Assembly: GCF_036013975.1 (NCBI RefSeq)
Contig: NZ_CP107904.1
Span: 1,550,001-1,614,000, forward strand
DNA length: 64,000 bases
Direction: 5' to 3'
From: Kitasatospora sp. NBC_00458
Lineage (GTDB): Bacteria; Actinomycetota; Actinomycetes; Streptomycetales; Streptomycetaceae
The notes under the pieces were generated by a model. It made no database searches, was not told the origin of the DNA, and saw nothing but the letters and a program-made list of their open reading frames with translations. Positions 1-7,977 of the stretch are shown here, piece after piece; position 1 is the stretch's first letter, and every line of letters starts with the position of its first letter. A program made the position numbers and the translations under genes.

Positions 1-72
1 CACCACCAGTGGCGCACCACCGTGGCCGGACAGCGCGGTCGGCCCGTCGCCGCGTCCGGGGCCGGTACACCC

Positions 73-105
73 GAAGGTCGTTCCAGAAGGTCCGGAACGA
101 CCTTC
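73..105 (-). terminator. Hairpin at the 3' end of the XRE regulator gene
   Basis: Perfect 12-bp inverted repeat (GAAGGTCGTTCC at 73-84, its complement at 94-105) with a 9-nt loop. Its inner arm overlaps the stop codon of the minus-strand regulator gene, so it is placed as that gene's terminator. Bases 1-72 hold no gene I can assign. Confidence 0.6.
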
Positions 106-1039
106 AGGCCCGCGGACGCGTGGCGTTCCCGGCGGCACGCGGCTCGGTGGTCTGCCGCACCTGGTCGGCGTCCCAGGCGATCAGCATCCGCAGCGCGTCG
201 TCGGACGGGCTGCCCGGCTCGGCCGTGTAGGTCACCAGCGCCTGGTCCGGGTCGTCCGCCGGGCGCAGCGTCTCGTAGACCAGCTCCATCCGGCCCACCA
301 GCGGGTGGCGGAAGCCCTTCAGTCCGGAGGTCTTGTCCCGCACCGGGTGCTCCGCCCACCAGTGGCGGAACTCCGCGCTGCGCATGGACAGTTCGCCGAT
401 CAGCTCGATGAGCTTGGGGTCGTCGGGCCGGCGTCCGGCCTCCAGGTGCAGGAAGGCCGCGTTCTCCCGCGCGCAGCCGGCCCAGTCCTCGTAGAGCTCG
501 CGGGAGGCGGGATCGAGGTAGGTGATGCGGGCGATGTTCCGCTCGGCCGGGTCGAGTGCGCCGTAGTCGCCGAGCAGGGCGACGGCGGGCCGGTTCCAGG
601 CCAGGATGTCCATGCGGCGCCCCATCACGACGGCCGGGACGTCGATCATCGCGTCGAGCAGCCGGGCGAGCGTGGGCCGGACCCGCTGCGGGGCCGCGGC
701 GGCGCGGGCCGCCGAGGCCCGGGCCGCCGGGGCGCCGCCGGGGCGTCCGCCGCCCGGCCTGGTGCGGGCGAGGCGGTGCAGGTGGCGGGCCTCCTCGTCG
801 TCGAGGCGGAGGGCCCGGGCGACGGCGTCGAGCACGGCGTCCGAGGGGTTGCCGACCCGGCCCTGTTCGAGCCGGGTGTAGTAGTCGACGCTCACCCCCG
901 CGAGCTGGGCGAGCTCCTCGCGGCGCAGCCCGGACACCCGGCGTCGGCCGCCGAAGTCCGGCAGGCCGACGTCCTCGGGCCGGAGCCTGGAGCGACGGGT
1001 CCGCAGGAACTCGTTGAGGCTGATCGCTGTGCTGCTCAT
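104..1039 (-). CDS. XRE-family regulator with MmyB-like ligand-binding domain
   Basis: Cytoplasmic transcription factor of 311 aa. Residues about 8-75 form a helix-turn-helix of the XRE type, including the run LRREELAQLAGVSVDYYTRL that is typical of MmyB-like regulators. Residues about 120-290 are the MmyB-like ligand-binding half (for example 'WNRPAVALLGDY' and 'FRHWWAEHPV'). Family knowledge: these regulators often sit next to a short-chain dehydrogenase gene, and a fatty-acid-like ligand has been proposed. Here the SDR gene lies directly upstream on the same strand, separated by a strong hairpin, so the regulator probably controls it. The ATG at 1039 has no good Shine-Dalgarno sequence. 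Confidence 0.9.
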   Translation of the reverse strand: MSSTAISLNEFLRTRRSRLRPEDVGLPDFGGRRRVSGLRREELAQLAGVSVDYYTRLEQGRVGNPSDAVLDAVARALRLDDEEARHLHRLARTRPGGGRPGGAPAARASAARAAAAPQRVRPTLARLLDAMIDVPAVVMGRRMDILAWNRPAVALLGDYGALDPAERNIARITYLDPASRELYEDWAGCARENAAFLHLEAGRRPDDPKLIELIGELSMRSAEFRHWWAEHPVRDKTSGLKGFRHPLVGRMELVYETLRPADDPDQALVTYTAEPGSPSDDALRMLIAWDADQVRQTTEPRAAGNATRPRA

Positions 1040-1063
1040 ATGACGATTCTCTCTGCTCGGGGC

Positions 1064-1100
1064 CCCGTCAGCCTGGCCCTGGCAGGGCCAGGCTGACGGG
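1064..1100 (-). terminator. Strong hairpin between SDR and XRE genes
   Basis: Perfect inverted repeat with 18-bp arms (1064-1081 and 1083-1100) around a single G; in RNA the real loop would be a few bases larger. It lies just past the stop of the minus-strand SDR gene and is most simply its terminator. It also lies between the SDR gene and the XRE start, so it could limit read-through into the regulator. Confidence 0.7.
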
Positions 1101-1139
1101 ACGGGCGGTTCGGGCCCGGCCGGGCGACCGGCGCCGGGC

Positions 1140-1952
1140 TCACCAGCCGCCCGCGACCGCCACCACGCCGCCGTCCACCACGAAGTCCTGCCCGGTGATG
1201 TAGGAGGAGCGCGCCGAGAGCAGGAAGGCCACCGTCTCCGCGATGTCCCCGGCCTCGCCCAGCCTGCCCAGCGGCACCTGGGCCAGCACGGCGTCCCGCT
1301 CGGACTGCTCGGTGATGACCTCCTCGAACATCTCGGTGACGATGTATCCCGGGCTCACCGAGTTGACCCGGATGCCGCGCCCGGCGAAGTCGCTGCCCAG
1401 GGTGCGGGCCAGGTTGTGGACGGCCGCCTTGGTCGCCGCGTAGACCGGGGCGTTGGGCAGGCCGCGGTGGAGCGTCCAGGAGGCGTTGAGGACGACGGAC
1501 CCGCCGCCGGCGGCCTCCAGCAGCGGCAGGGCGTGCTGGACGGTGAAGAAGACGCCCTTGAAGTTGACGTCCACGGTGTGGTCGAAGGACTTCTCGGTCA
1601 CCTCGGCCGGCAGCTCGAAGACGCCGACCCCGGCGTTGGCGAACACCCCGTCGAGGCGTCCGTGCCGCTCCCCCACCCGGTCGGCGAGGCGGGCGAGGTC
1701 GGCCGGCGCCGCCGAGTCGGCGCGCACGGCGAGCACCCGGTCGCCGGCGCCGAGCGCGGTCTCGGCGCGGCGCAGCCGCTCCTCGGAGCGGCCGGTGATG
1801 ACCACCTCGGCGCCGGAGGCGAGGAGGCGGCGTGCGGTGGCGAGGCCCATCCCGCTGGTGCCGCCGGTGATCAGCACGGTCTTTCCGGCGAACTCGCCGT
1901 CGGTGCCGGGGGTGTGGTCGCCGTTGTTCCTGGTTCCGCTGTTCTCGGTCAT
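1140..1952 (-). CDS. Short-chain dehydrogenase/reductase (SDR) family oxidoreductase
   Basis: Classical SDR of 270 aa, predicted to oxidise or reduce an unknown alcohol/ketone substrate with NAD(P)(H) in the cytoplasm. The cofactor motif TGGTSGMG is at about residues 29-36, the NAG motif ('FANAGVG') near 110, the catalytic Ser in 'VVLNASWTLHRG' and the catalytic Tyr-Lys pair in 'YAATKAAVHNLAR'. The C-terminal 'GQDFVVDGGV' is usual for the family. Basic residues after the glycine motif ('TGRSEERLRR') suggest NADP(H) preference. It pairs with the MmyB-like regulator downstream. Substrate unknown. Confidence 0.9.
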   Translation of the reverse strand: MTENSGTRNNGDHTPGTDGEFAGKTVLITGGTSGMGLATARRLLASGAEVVITGRSEERLRRAETALGAGDRVLAVRADSAAPADLARLADRVGERHGRLDGVFANAGVGVFELPAEVTEKSFDHTVDVNFKGVFFTVQHALPLLEAAGGGSVVLNASWTLHRGLPNAPVYAATKAAVHNLARTLGSDFAGRGIRVNSVSPGYIVTEMFEEVITEQSERDAVLAQVPLGRLGEAGDIAETVAFLLSARSSYITGQDFVVDGGVVAVAGGW

Positions 1953-2098
1953 GGGTCAACCTTCGCGGCCGCCACCGGGGGCCTACCAGGCCCGATCGGA
2001 CCCTGGGTCCGGCAGGACCACCCACCGGTTCCGGGCGCCCACCCGCCCTGAACCAGCCGGGTTCCGCCCGGGTTCCATCGAGATCCGATTCTCCCGAT

Positions 2099-2127
2099 CT
2101 ATATATGCCGGTGAACGACATATATAG
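2099..2127. promoter_or_regulatory. AT-rich palindrome in the SDR / membrane glycosyltransferase intergenic region
   Basis: Perfect inverted repeat CTATATATG (2099-2107) and CATATATAG (2119-2127) with an 11-bp spacer, in DNA that is otherwise extremely GC-rich. A TANNNT box (TATAGT, 2123-2128) lies in the plus-strand arm, and a similar TA-rich box reads on the minus strand towards the SDR gene. Probable promoter/operator; the adjacent MmyB-like regulator is the natural candidate ligand. The rest of 1953-2247 shows nothing else. Confidence 0.55.
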
Positions 2128-2247
2128 TCGTCCTGCATGCGGCGCCCCAGCGGGCCGCGCCGCGGTTCGACGTGCCCGTCCGCCCCCGGGGAGCGGGGTA
2201 CGGGGTGCGGGGTGCGGCCAAGCCGGCCAGGGAGGAAGCAGAGTCCG

Positions 2248-4131
2248 ATGGGACAGATCACCGCAGAGGCCACGGAGGCCACCGAGGCCGCCGGAACCAT
2301 GGGAACCACCGGGACCACCGACGCCGTCGCGGCCGAGGAGAGCGCCGGGCGGGCAGGGGCTCCGGGGGGTGCGGGGGGCACGGCCCCGCCGCCGGCCGGG
2401 CTCACCGACCGGGCGGTCCGGCGCCTCGCGGCGCTCCGCCTCCGCCGCTGGTTCCCGGCCGCCGCGCTGGCCGCCGGCTACCTCGTCCAGGTCCTCTTCC
2501 GGCTCGTCCTCGCCCGGCACCTCGACTACCCCTCGGTCCACCCGGACGAGGAGTCCTACCTGGTCCTGGCGCGCGTCCTCGCGGGCCGCCCGACCACCGA
2601 GATGCCGGTCGGCGTGGTCATCCCCGGCGGCTACCCGCTGCTGATCTCCCCCGCGCTGCGGATCGCCGACGACCCGGTGACCGCCTACCACCTGGTCCTG
2701 GCGATCAACGCGCTGATCAGTGCGCTGGTCTTCCCGCTCGCCCACCTCGCCCTGTGGCGCCTCGGCCTGACCCGCCGGCTCGCGTACGCCTTCGCCGCCG
2801 CCACCGCGCTGCTGCCCCCGGTGGTCTTCTACTCCCAGTTCGCGCTCACCGACGCCGTCCTGCCCGCGCTGATCCTCGCCTGGCTGCTCTGCCTGCACGG
2901 CTGGCTCTCCGACGGACCGGTGCGCCGGCGCGCCTGGTACGCGGCCGGGGCCGGGGCCGCCGCCGCCTACGCGATGGCCACCCACGACCGCGGCGGTGTG
3001 GTGGTGGCCCTGACCGCCGCCGTGTTCGCCGGTGTCCTGGTGTTCCGCCGTGCCCCGTGGCGCACGACCGTCGCCGGCCTCGGCGCGCTCGGGGCGGGCG
3101 TGGTCGGTGCCGAACTCCTGGCCAGGTGGCTGCACGCGCAGTTCACCGTCGAGGACAGCGACGTCGGCGGCTTCCTGTGGAAGGGCCTCACCGACCCGGA
3201 GGCCACCCAGCGGACCCTCACCAGGACCGCCGGCCAGATCTGGTACTTCACGGTCTCCACCTGGGGGATCGGCGGCCTGGCCGTCGTCGCCTGCCTGTTC
3301 GCCCTGTTCGGCCGCCGCGTCCCGCTGCCGCACCGGCTCACCGGCGGCGTGCTGGTGGCGCTCCTCGTCGGGACCGCCCTGGCCTCCGCGGCGGCCCTCC
3401 CGGACGACGGCCGGATCGACAACTGGGTCTACGCCCGCTACACCTCGTACCTGGTGCCGGCCGCCTTCGTGACGGGCACCGCGGTCCTCGTGCGCTGCGG
3501 CCGCCGCGCGCTCGGCAGGGCGTCGGCCGCGACCGCGGGGCTGATCCTCCTCCTCGCCGTGCTGGTGATCGGATCGGCCGGCTCGAAGCTGCGCACCCAG
3601 GGCTTCGTGCTGTGGGGCCTGCCCGACGTGTCGTTCCTCACCGCGGACTGGAGCCGGCTCTCCATGGTCCGGGCGAGCGCGGCCGCACTCGTGATCTTCT
3701 GCGCGGTCCTCCTGGTCCGGACCGCCGGGGGCCGCAGGGCGTTCTGGGCGGTCGGCGTCTCCCTCGCCCTGTTCGCGGGGTTCGCCTCCGCGACGATCAC
3801 CGAACGCGTCTCGCAGCCCCACTCGGCCTGGCGCAAGCCCCTGGCCACCGGCTTCACCCAGAGCGCGGGGCTGCGGCCGGACGACAGCGTGGTCTTCGCC
3901 TGGGACCTCGATTGGACCCTGCGCACCACCCAGACCTTCGAGGTCTACCAGGGCCGCGTCTGGTACCGCGACCCCCGCTGGCAGCCGATCCCGCCGGCGG
4001 CGACCGCGCTCGTCACCCCGCTGCCCGAGCAGGGGCGGGCGCCCGAGGCCTACTGGCCCGCGCACCCTGCCGACTGGTACGTCGACCGGGTCGACGCGCA
4101 ACACAACTGGGCGCTGTGGCGCAAGCGTTGA
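2248..4131 (+). CDS. Polytopic membrane protein, GT-C-type glycosyltransferase-like
   Basis: Protein of 627 aa with a Thr/Ala/Gly-rich cytoplasmic N-terminus, then about ten or more hydrophobic segments from residue 70 to 535, and a hydrophilic C-terminal domain ending in 'VDRVDAQHNWALWRKR'. The loop after the first membrane segment carries HPDEES (98-103), an acidic motif placed as in GT-C lipid-phosphate-sugar-dependent glycosyltransferases. The ATG at 2248 is chosen because GGAGGAAG lies 9 nt upstream; an in-frame upstream ATG lacks a ribosome site. Donor and acceptor unknown; the GT-C assignment is inferred from topology and one motif. Confidence 0.7.
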   Translation: MGQITAEATEATEAAGTMGTTGTTDAVAAEESAGRAGAPGGAGGTAPPPAGLTDRAVRRLAALRLRRWFPAAALAAGYLVQVLFRLVLARHLDYPSVHPDEESYLVLARVLAGRPTTEMPVGVVIPGGYPLLISPALRIADDPVTAYHLVLAINALISALVFPLAHLALWRLGLTRRLAYAFAAATALLPPVVFYSQFALTDAVLPALILAWLLCLHGWLSDGPVRRRAWYAAGAGAAAAYAMATHDRGGVVVALTAAVFAGVLVFRRAPWRTTVAGLGALGAGVVGAELLARWLHAQFTVEDSDVGGFLWKGLTDPEATQRTLTRTAGQIWYFTVSTWGIGGLAVVACLFALFGRRVPLPHRLTGGVLVALLVGTALASAAALPDDGRIDNWVYARYTSYLVPAAFVTGTAVLVRCGRRALGRASAATAGLILLLAVLVIGSAGSKLRTQGFVLWGLPDVSFLTADWSRLSMVRASAAALVIFCAVLLVRTAGGRRAFWAVGVSLALFAGFASATITERVSQPHSAWRKPLATGFTQSAGLRPDDSVVFAWDLDWTLRTTQTFEVYQGRVWYRDPRWQPIPPAATALVTPLPEQGRAPEAYWPAHPADWYVDRVDAQHNWALWRKR

Positions 4132-4206
4132 TCCTTCCGGCGGAGGCCGGCGAGCCCGACTGCACGGGCCGTTCGCCCCGGGACCGGTCGGGGCCGGCGT
4201 CGAGCC

Positions 4207-4266
4207 GACGGGCCGTCGAGCGGACGGGCCGTCGAGCGGACGGGCCGTCGAGCGGACGGGCCGTCG
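4207..4266. repeat. Short tandem repeat, 16-bp unit, about 3.75 copies
   Basis: The unit GACGGGCCGTCGAGCG is repeated without change from 4207, in the 239-bp space between the membrane glycosyltransferase-like gene and the convergent hydrolase gene. Each unit contains the small palindrome GACGGGCCGTC, so the array can fold into serial hairpins and may act as a bidirectional terminator. A purine-rich stretch follows (about 4288-4335). Confidence 0.8.
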
Positions 4267-4370
4267 GCGCGGTCGGCGCCGACGGCCCGGGAATCGGGAA
4301 TCGGAGAGCGGGGAGCAGGGAGCGGAGAGCGGGGTCGGCCGAGGGGCTGCGGCGGGGCGGCCGCGGCCCC

Positions 4371-6260
4371 TCAGCCGACCACCGGCAGGTCGACGTAGGA
4401 GGGCCGGACGGAGCCGTGGCCGATGGTGTAGGCGGCCCTGCCGTCGGCGGGCCGGAGCTCGAAGGAGTCCGGGTTGGCGGCCGCGACGGTGAGCCGGATC
4501 CGGTCGCCGGCCTTGAAGAGGACCGAGGTCGGCTGGAGGTCGAGGGTGACCCGCTGGGGCGTGCCCTGCGGGAACGGGGCTGCGTCGGCGGCCGCGAAGG
4601 TGCGCGGGGTGCGCAGCCGACGCCAGTCGGGGTTGCTCCACCGGGAGGCCACCGCCCGCTCGGTGAGGGCGAGTTGGCCCTCGGTGATGTAGGTGACCCG
4701 GCCGTCCGGCGCGACGTCCTCCAGGTAGACGTGCAGTGCGCCGTCGCTCGCCCCGCCGACGCCCGTCACGTCGAGGGTCACCCGGCCGAGGCCGGTCACC
4801 CTGGTGTCCTGCCGGACGGGCGGGCTGGTGTAACTGAGCAGGTCCCGGTCGACGGCGGCCCGGTCGGGGTAACTGACCGGGTCCCCGGTGAGGTTGGTGT
4901 TCCAGCGGTCGAGCGGGCCGGTGCCCGCGGTGGGGTGGAGGGTCAGCGGGTCGGTGTCGGGCCGACCGGTGACCGGCCTCGGAGGCTGCCGGCTGAGGGT
5001 GTTGCCGTCGGCGAGGTAGAGCCGCCGGTTCCGCGTCCCGGGGACCGGCCAGCGGTCGGTGGTGCGCCAGGTGCCCTCGTTGAGGGTGTAGTAGTGCACG
5101 AGCCGTTCGCCATCGGGGTGTTCGCCGTCCCTGACGTACCGGTCGAAGAACGCGAGCGTCCGCTCGCCGATCTCGCGCCGCTCGGCGTCGGTGAGCCTGC
5201 GGCTCGGCTGGAAGGGGTCGGCGAGGTAGCCCTGGCCGTGGTTCCAGGGGCCGATCCAGCTCTCCTGGGTGTTCGACAGGCCGGAGAACTGGGAGAGCAC
5301 CCCGTTGGGGGTACCGGCGTCCAGCCAGCCCGCGTCGGTCAGGACCGGGACGCCGCCCGCCTGAATGGCCCCGCTCTGGCCGGCCACGCTGGTGACCGCC
5401 CAGCTCTGCGGACCGTCGGTGTAGTCCCGGTGGGCGCCCTTGCGGGCGAGGTCGACCAGGTTGGCGTTCCCCGCGTGCTCGACGCGGGCCGCGGCGCGCA
5501 GCGCGGGCCCGTCCGGCCCGTCGACGGGCCTCGGCGCGAGACCGGTCAACCCGTACTCGTCGCAGATCCGCCGGGTCTCGTCACTGGTCGCGCAGGTGGT
5601 GCCGCCGGCCTGGTCGAGGATCCGCAGCAGCGTGCTGTAGACGGCGACCCGCGGCTCGATCAGCAGTCCGCCGGGGCGGATCAGGTCCTCGTAGGGGTCG
5701 AAGTCGTAGGAGTTCGGTGCGGCCGCCGTGATGTGGTGGTTGCGCAGACCGAGGGCGAGTATCGCCGTGTCGCCGCCGTAGGAGACGCCGGTGGTGCCGA
5801 CCCGGCCGTTGGACCACGGCTGGGCGGCGATCCAGTCGCCGAGCGCGCCGCTGTCCTTGATCAGGCTGGTGCCGAGTTCGGCGTCGAGGGTGCCGAACGA
5901 GGCGCCGGTACCACGCAGGTCGGTCACCACGTAGGCGTAGCCGCGGGCGTTCCAGACACTCGCCGGACCGGACCGGGGGTCGCCCTCGGACCCGTCGGAG
6001 CGGTCCCTGGAGCGCCAGTACCGCGAGGTCTCCAGGACGGTCGGCAGCCGGCTGCCGGCGGTGGCGCCGGGCGGCAGCCAGACGTCGGCGGCGATCCGGA
6101 CGCCGTCCGGCATCGCCACGTACAGCGAGCGCAGCCTCGGCAGTTCACCGCCGGCGGCCGGACCGGGGTCGGCGGCGGCCGGCGCGATCGAGCACGTGAG
6201 CGCGGCGACCGCGGCCAGCAGCGCGATCAGCGGGCGGCGGAAGTGACGGGATGATGGCAC
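4371..6260 (-). CDS. Secreted CocE/NonD-family hydrolase (X-Pro dipeptidyl-peptidase-like)
   Basis: Protein of 629 aa. A GTG start at 6260 is preferred because GGGAG lies about 8 nt upstream and it places a signal peptide at the N-terminus (RHFRRP, hydrophobic core, AAA cleavage region near residue 30). The alpha/beta-hydrolase part follows: 'VVTDLRGTGAS' oxyanion region, nucleophile Ser160 in GVSYGG, and a likely catalytic His in 'GPWNHGQGY'. The last ~230 residues are the jelly-roll domain of the X-Pro dipeptidyl-peptidase C-terminal family ('LDVTGVGGASDGALHVYLEDV'). Acts outside the cell on an ester or peptide substrate that cannot be named. Confidence 0.9.
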   Translation of the reverse strand: MPSSRHFRRPLIALLAAVAALTCSIAPAAADPGPAAGGELPRLRSLYVAMPDGVRIAADVWLPPGATAGSRLPTVLETSRYWRSRDRSDGSEGDPRSGPASVWNARGYAYVVTDLRGTGASFGTLDAELGTSLIKDSGALGDWIAAQPWSNGRVGTTGVSYGGDTAILALGLRNHHITAAAPNSYDFDPYEDLIRPGGLLIEPRVAVYSTLLRILDQAGGTTCATSDETRRICDEYGLTGLAPRPVDGPDGPALRAAARVEHAGNANLVDLARKGAHRDYTDGPQSWAVTSVAGQSGAIQAGGVPVLTDAGWLDAGTPNGVLSQFSGLSNTQESWIGPWNHGQGYLADPFQPSRRLTDAERREIGERTLAFFDRYVRDGEHPDGERLVHYYTLNEGTWRTTDRWPVPGTRNRRLYLADGNTLSRQPPRPVTGRPDTDPLTLHPTAGTGPLDRWNTNLTGDPVSYPDRAAVDRDLLSYTSPPVRQDTRVTGLGRVTLDVTGVGGASDGALHVYLEDVAPDGRVTYITEGQLALTERAVASRWSNPDWRRLRTPRTFAAADAAPFPQGTPQRVTLDLQPTSVLFKAGDRIRLTVAAANPDSFELRPADGRAAYTIGHGSVRPSYVDLPVVG

Positions 6261-6688
6261 GGGTGTGCTCCCTCTGATGGCGACCGCACCACGAGGCCGA
6301 CCTGCGCGGACGCCCCCCGGCGTGTCGATGTGTCGATGTGTCGGGGGACCCTCGGCATGGCGATCGCCCGATGAGTCCGATGCTCCGTCAGTGCGGCGTC
6401 CGACGCCCGCCCCCGTGTCCGGCGTCGGGCGCCGCACACGCCGAATCCTCGCGGTGACGGCCGGTACCGCGACATCCCACGTTCATGGGGGGCGGAATCG
6501 GCCCACCGGGGCCCCGCCACGGCCGTCGGCCGGTCCCTAGGGGGCTCCCGTACCCCCGGTGTCCGGGTCCGGTCGTCCGTCCGGACGGTTTGTGCACGGC
6601 GGGGCGGTCCGCCGGAACCCGGGGGGCCCGCGGACCGTCAACCTGCGCAGGAGCGGGGGGCGAGGACTACGGACCTCAGGAGAAGCAC
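6261..6688. other. Divergent intergenic region with a large hairpin and an octamer repeat
   Basis: This 428-bp space separates two divergent genes for exported hydrolases. It holds three consecutive GTGTCGAT-like octamers (6322-6345) and a hairpin with 17-bp arms, one mismatch, at 6391-6407 and 6421-6437 (13-nt loop). No coding region is convincing. The hairpin could be a transcription attenuator or protein-binding site; no function is shown. Confidence 0.5.
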
Positions 6689-7852
6689 ATGACTCGGCAG
6701 GGCGCGCTCCGGCGCGGAACGGGTGCTGCGGCGATGGCCGCGGCGGTGGTGATGGGGACGGCGCTGCCGGCGGTGGCCGCAGGGGCCGGTCCCGGCGGAC
6801 CAGGGCACGGCGGGGGCGGGCACGGCGGGGGCGGGCACGGCGCGACCCGGGCGGCGATGACGACGGCCGTCCGGTCCGAAGGGCTGCCCGGGATCATCGC
6901 CAGCGCCCGTACAGGACAGCAGAGTTGGACCACGGCGATCGGCACGGCGGACACCACCACCGGACAGCCCCGATCGCCGCGGGAGCGGTTCCGGATCGGG
7001 AGCGTGACGAAGATGTTCGTCGCGACCGTGATCCTCCAACTCCAGGCCGAGGGGCGGCTCGACCTGGACGACACGGTGGAGAAGTGGCTGCCCGGGGTGG
7101 TGAGCGGGAACGGCAACGACGGCTCGGCGATCACGATCCGCCAACTGCTCAACCACACCAGCGGGCTGACCGCCTACGACGACGACCCCGGCATGGCGGC
7201 CCTGCTGTTCACGCCGCAGTTCCTGACACATCGTTATGACACCTACACGCCGGAGCAGTTGGTGCGCATCGCGGTGTCGCACCCGCCGGTGTTCGCGCCG
7301 GGCGCGAAACGCGAGTACTCCAACACCAACTACGTCCTGGCCGGGATGATCGTCACGGAGGCGACCGGACGCCCGTACGCCGCGGAGATCGAGCGGCGGA
7401 TCATCGGGCCGCTGGGCCTGGACGGCACCAGCGTGCCCGGCACCGCCACCACCGTGCCCCGGCCGCACGCACGCGCCTACTCCAAGCTGTTCGGCGGCTC
7501 GGCGACGCCCGTGGACACCACGGAACTCAACCCTTCGATGGCGGGCGCCGCCGGCGGGATCATCTCCACGACCGAGGACCTCACCCGGTTCCTCTCCGCG
7601 CTGATGCGCGGACGGCTGCTCCCGCAGGCCGAGTTGGACGAGATGCTCACCACCGAGGGCCCCGGCGGGCTCGGCATCAGCGGCGGCAGGCTGTCCTGCG
7701 GGGTCGAGGTGTGGGGCCACGACGGCGGCATCCACGGATCGTCGACCCTCGCACTGACCACCCGGGACGGTCGGCACGCCGCCGCCTTCAACACCAACGC
7801 CGACTGGTTCACCGGCAAACTCAAGCTCGCCGAGGCGGAGTTCTGCGGCTGA
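6689..7852 (+). CDS. Secreted serine hydrolase, beta-lactamase / D-Ala-D-Ala carboxypeptidase family
   Basis: Protein of 387 aa. The ATG at 6689 has GGAG 6 nt upstream and gives a signal peptide (basic start, Ala/Val core, 'AVAAGAG' near residue 30), so longer frames upstream are rejected. Class C/DD-peptidase signatures are present: SVTK at 105-108, the YSN motif in 'REYSNTNYVLAG', and 'GHDGGIHGSS' in place of the KTG box. A Gly/His-rich linker (residues 33-51) precedes the domain. It probably acts on peptidoglycan peptides or small esters outside the membrane; such proteins are often not true beta-lactamases. Confidence 0.9.
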   Translation: MTRQGALRRGTGAAAMAAAVVMGTALPAVAAGAGPGGPGHGGGGHGGGGHGATRAAMTTAVRSEGLPGIIASARTGQQSWTTAIGTADTTTGQPRSPRERFRIGSVTKMFVATVILQLQAEGRLDLDDTVEKWLPGVVSGNGNDGSAITIRQLLNHTSGLTAYDDDPGMAALLFTPQFLTHRYDTYTPEQLVRIAVSHPPVFAPGAKREYSNTNYVLAGMIVTEATGRPYAAEIERRIIGPLGLDGTSVPGTATTVPRPHARAYSKLFGGSATPVDTTELNPSMAGAAGGIISTTEDLTRFLSALMRGRLLPQAELDEMLTTEGPGGLGISGGRLSCGVEVWGHDGGIHGSSTLALTTRDGRHAAAFNTNADWFTGKLKLAEAEFCG

Positions 7853-7883
7853 CCCGCGTACGGGACGGCCGACGGTCCGAAGC

Positions 7884-7915
7884 CCGGAAGCACCGACGGC
7901 CGGAAGCACCGACGG
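7884..7915. repeat. Two tandem copies of a 16-bp unit
   Basis: CCGGAAGCACCGACGG occurs twice in a row between the serine hydrolase gene and galK. No function is evident. Confidence 0.7.
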
Positions 7916-7929
7916 CCGGCGGGCCCGGC

Positions 7930-7960
7930 GGCGGGGGCGACGAGAGTGGTCGCCTCCGCC
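7930..7960. terminator. Bidirectional hairpin between serine hydrolase gene and galK
   Basis: Inverted repeat GGCGGGGGCGAC (7930-7941) and GTCGCCTCCGCC (7949-7960), 12-bp stem with one pair that can form G-U, 7-nt loop. It sits between two convergent genes and can serve both. Confidence 0.65.
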
Positions 7961-7977
7961 GGCGGGCCCGGTTCAGG

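Noticed and set aside
1..72. Possible end of an upstream gene at the left edge
   Set aside because: Open frames exist but none ends with a recognisable motif; nothing can be assigned.
4207..4266. Considered as a CRISPR-like array
   Set aside because: Units are contiguous 16-bp tandem repeats without spacers, in a terminator-like position, and no cas gene is present.
2172..6254. A 1360-codon plus-strand open frame rich in Arg/Pro/Gly
   Set aside because: It is a high-GC shadow: it overlaps the membrane glycosyltransferase-like gene in another frame and the CocE hydrolase gene on the opposite strand. Composition is non-protein-like.
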